The position numbers were made by a program, and so were the translations under genes. Positions 63,901 to 64,000 of a stretch of DNA of 64,000 bases are shown piece by piece; position 1 is the stretch's first letter, and every line of letters begins with the position of its first letter. The DNA is from Perca fluviatilis (Eukaryota; Chordata; Actinopteri; Perciformes; Percidae). The notes under the pieces were generated by a model. It was not told the DNA's origin and searched no databases. It saw nothing but the letters and a program-made list of their open reading frames with translations. The DNA lies in contig NC_053134.1 in the NCBI RefSeq assembly GCF_010015445.1, positions 10,895,265-10,959,264 on the forward strand, written 5' to 3'.

Positions 63901-64000
63901 GGCATGTTTCTTTAAGGCCCTAGGAAATAAATATTTATCACACATTTCTGATATTGACCAGACAACTAATCAGATAGTCAGGAAAATAATCGGAGTAATC

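Noticed and set aside
46346..64000. Leptin, expected near IMPDH1 in many vertebrates
   Set aside because: Searched by eye on both strands for the helical cytokine exons and the C-terminal cysteine pattern; nothing convincing was found. It may lie outside the window.
58225..64000. The next impdh1 exon (DFLILPG region)
   Set aside because: No match was found on the plus strand; the intron appears to continue past the right edge.

Overview
This is nuclear DNA from a teleost fish, probably a percomorph. The evidence is vertebrate-type split genes with consensus GT-AG introns, very dense CA/GT and TA microsatellites, many short cut-and-paste transposon derivatives (PIF-Harbinger, piggyBac, hAT, Tc1/mariner and pogo types), tRNA-derived SINEs and truncated LINEs. 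Most long open frames are artefacts of dinucleotide repeats; the real genes were rebuilt exon by exon from splice sites, reading phase and family motifs.

Four genes are supported. (1) fam3c, minus strand, 15766-20657: a complete 9-coding-exon gene for a 227-residue FAM3 secreted/Golgi protein. (2) A sortilin gene (sort1-type), minus strand, 23525-37019: 21 coding exons for signal peptide, propeptide, VPS10 domain, transmembrane helix and cytoplasmic tail. One VPS10 exon (31446-31527) is two bases short of its expected frame. (3) hilpda, minus strand, 46139-46345: a 68-residue lipid-droplet protein of the HILPDA/G0S2 type. (4) The 5' part of impdh1, plus strand, from 53679 past the right edge: an upstream retina-type N-terminal exon, the canonical MADYLISGG exon, and a second in-phase copy of that exon 170 bp further on that lacks the Tyr12 filament contact.

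Layout. 1-15.7 kb is gene-free, with microsatellites, a Tc1-like MITE, a PIF-Harbinger MITE, a 0.9-kb foldback element and a local duplication. 15.7-21.4 kb is fam3c. 21.4-23.5 kb is intergenic. 23.5-37.1 kb is the sortilin gene, with transposon relics in nearly every large intron. 37.1-46.1 kb is intergenic and holds a ten-copy, 174-bp satellite whose unit looks like a tandemly amplified MITE. 46.1-47.5 kb is hilpda. 47.5-53.6 kb is intergenic. 53.6-64 kb is the start of impdh1 with a very repeat-rich intron.

fam3c, hilpda and impdh1 all map to human 7q31-q32, while SORT1 is at 1p13. Those two human regions are old whole-genome-duplication paralogons (for example WNT2/WNT2B, ST7/ST7L, CAPZA2/CAPZA1, KCND2/KCND3), so this sortilin may be an ohnologue lost from the mammalian 7q region. 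The genes do not form a pathway; they are linked by ancestral position. The most interesting signals are the tandem impdh1 exon, the sortilin exon frameshift with altered tail signals, and the MITE-derived satellite.
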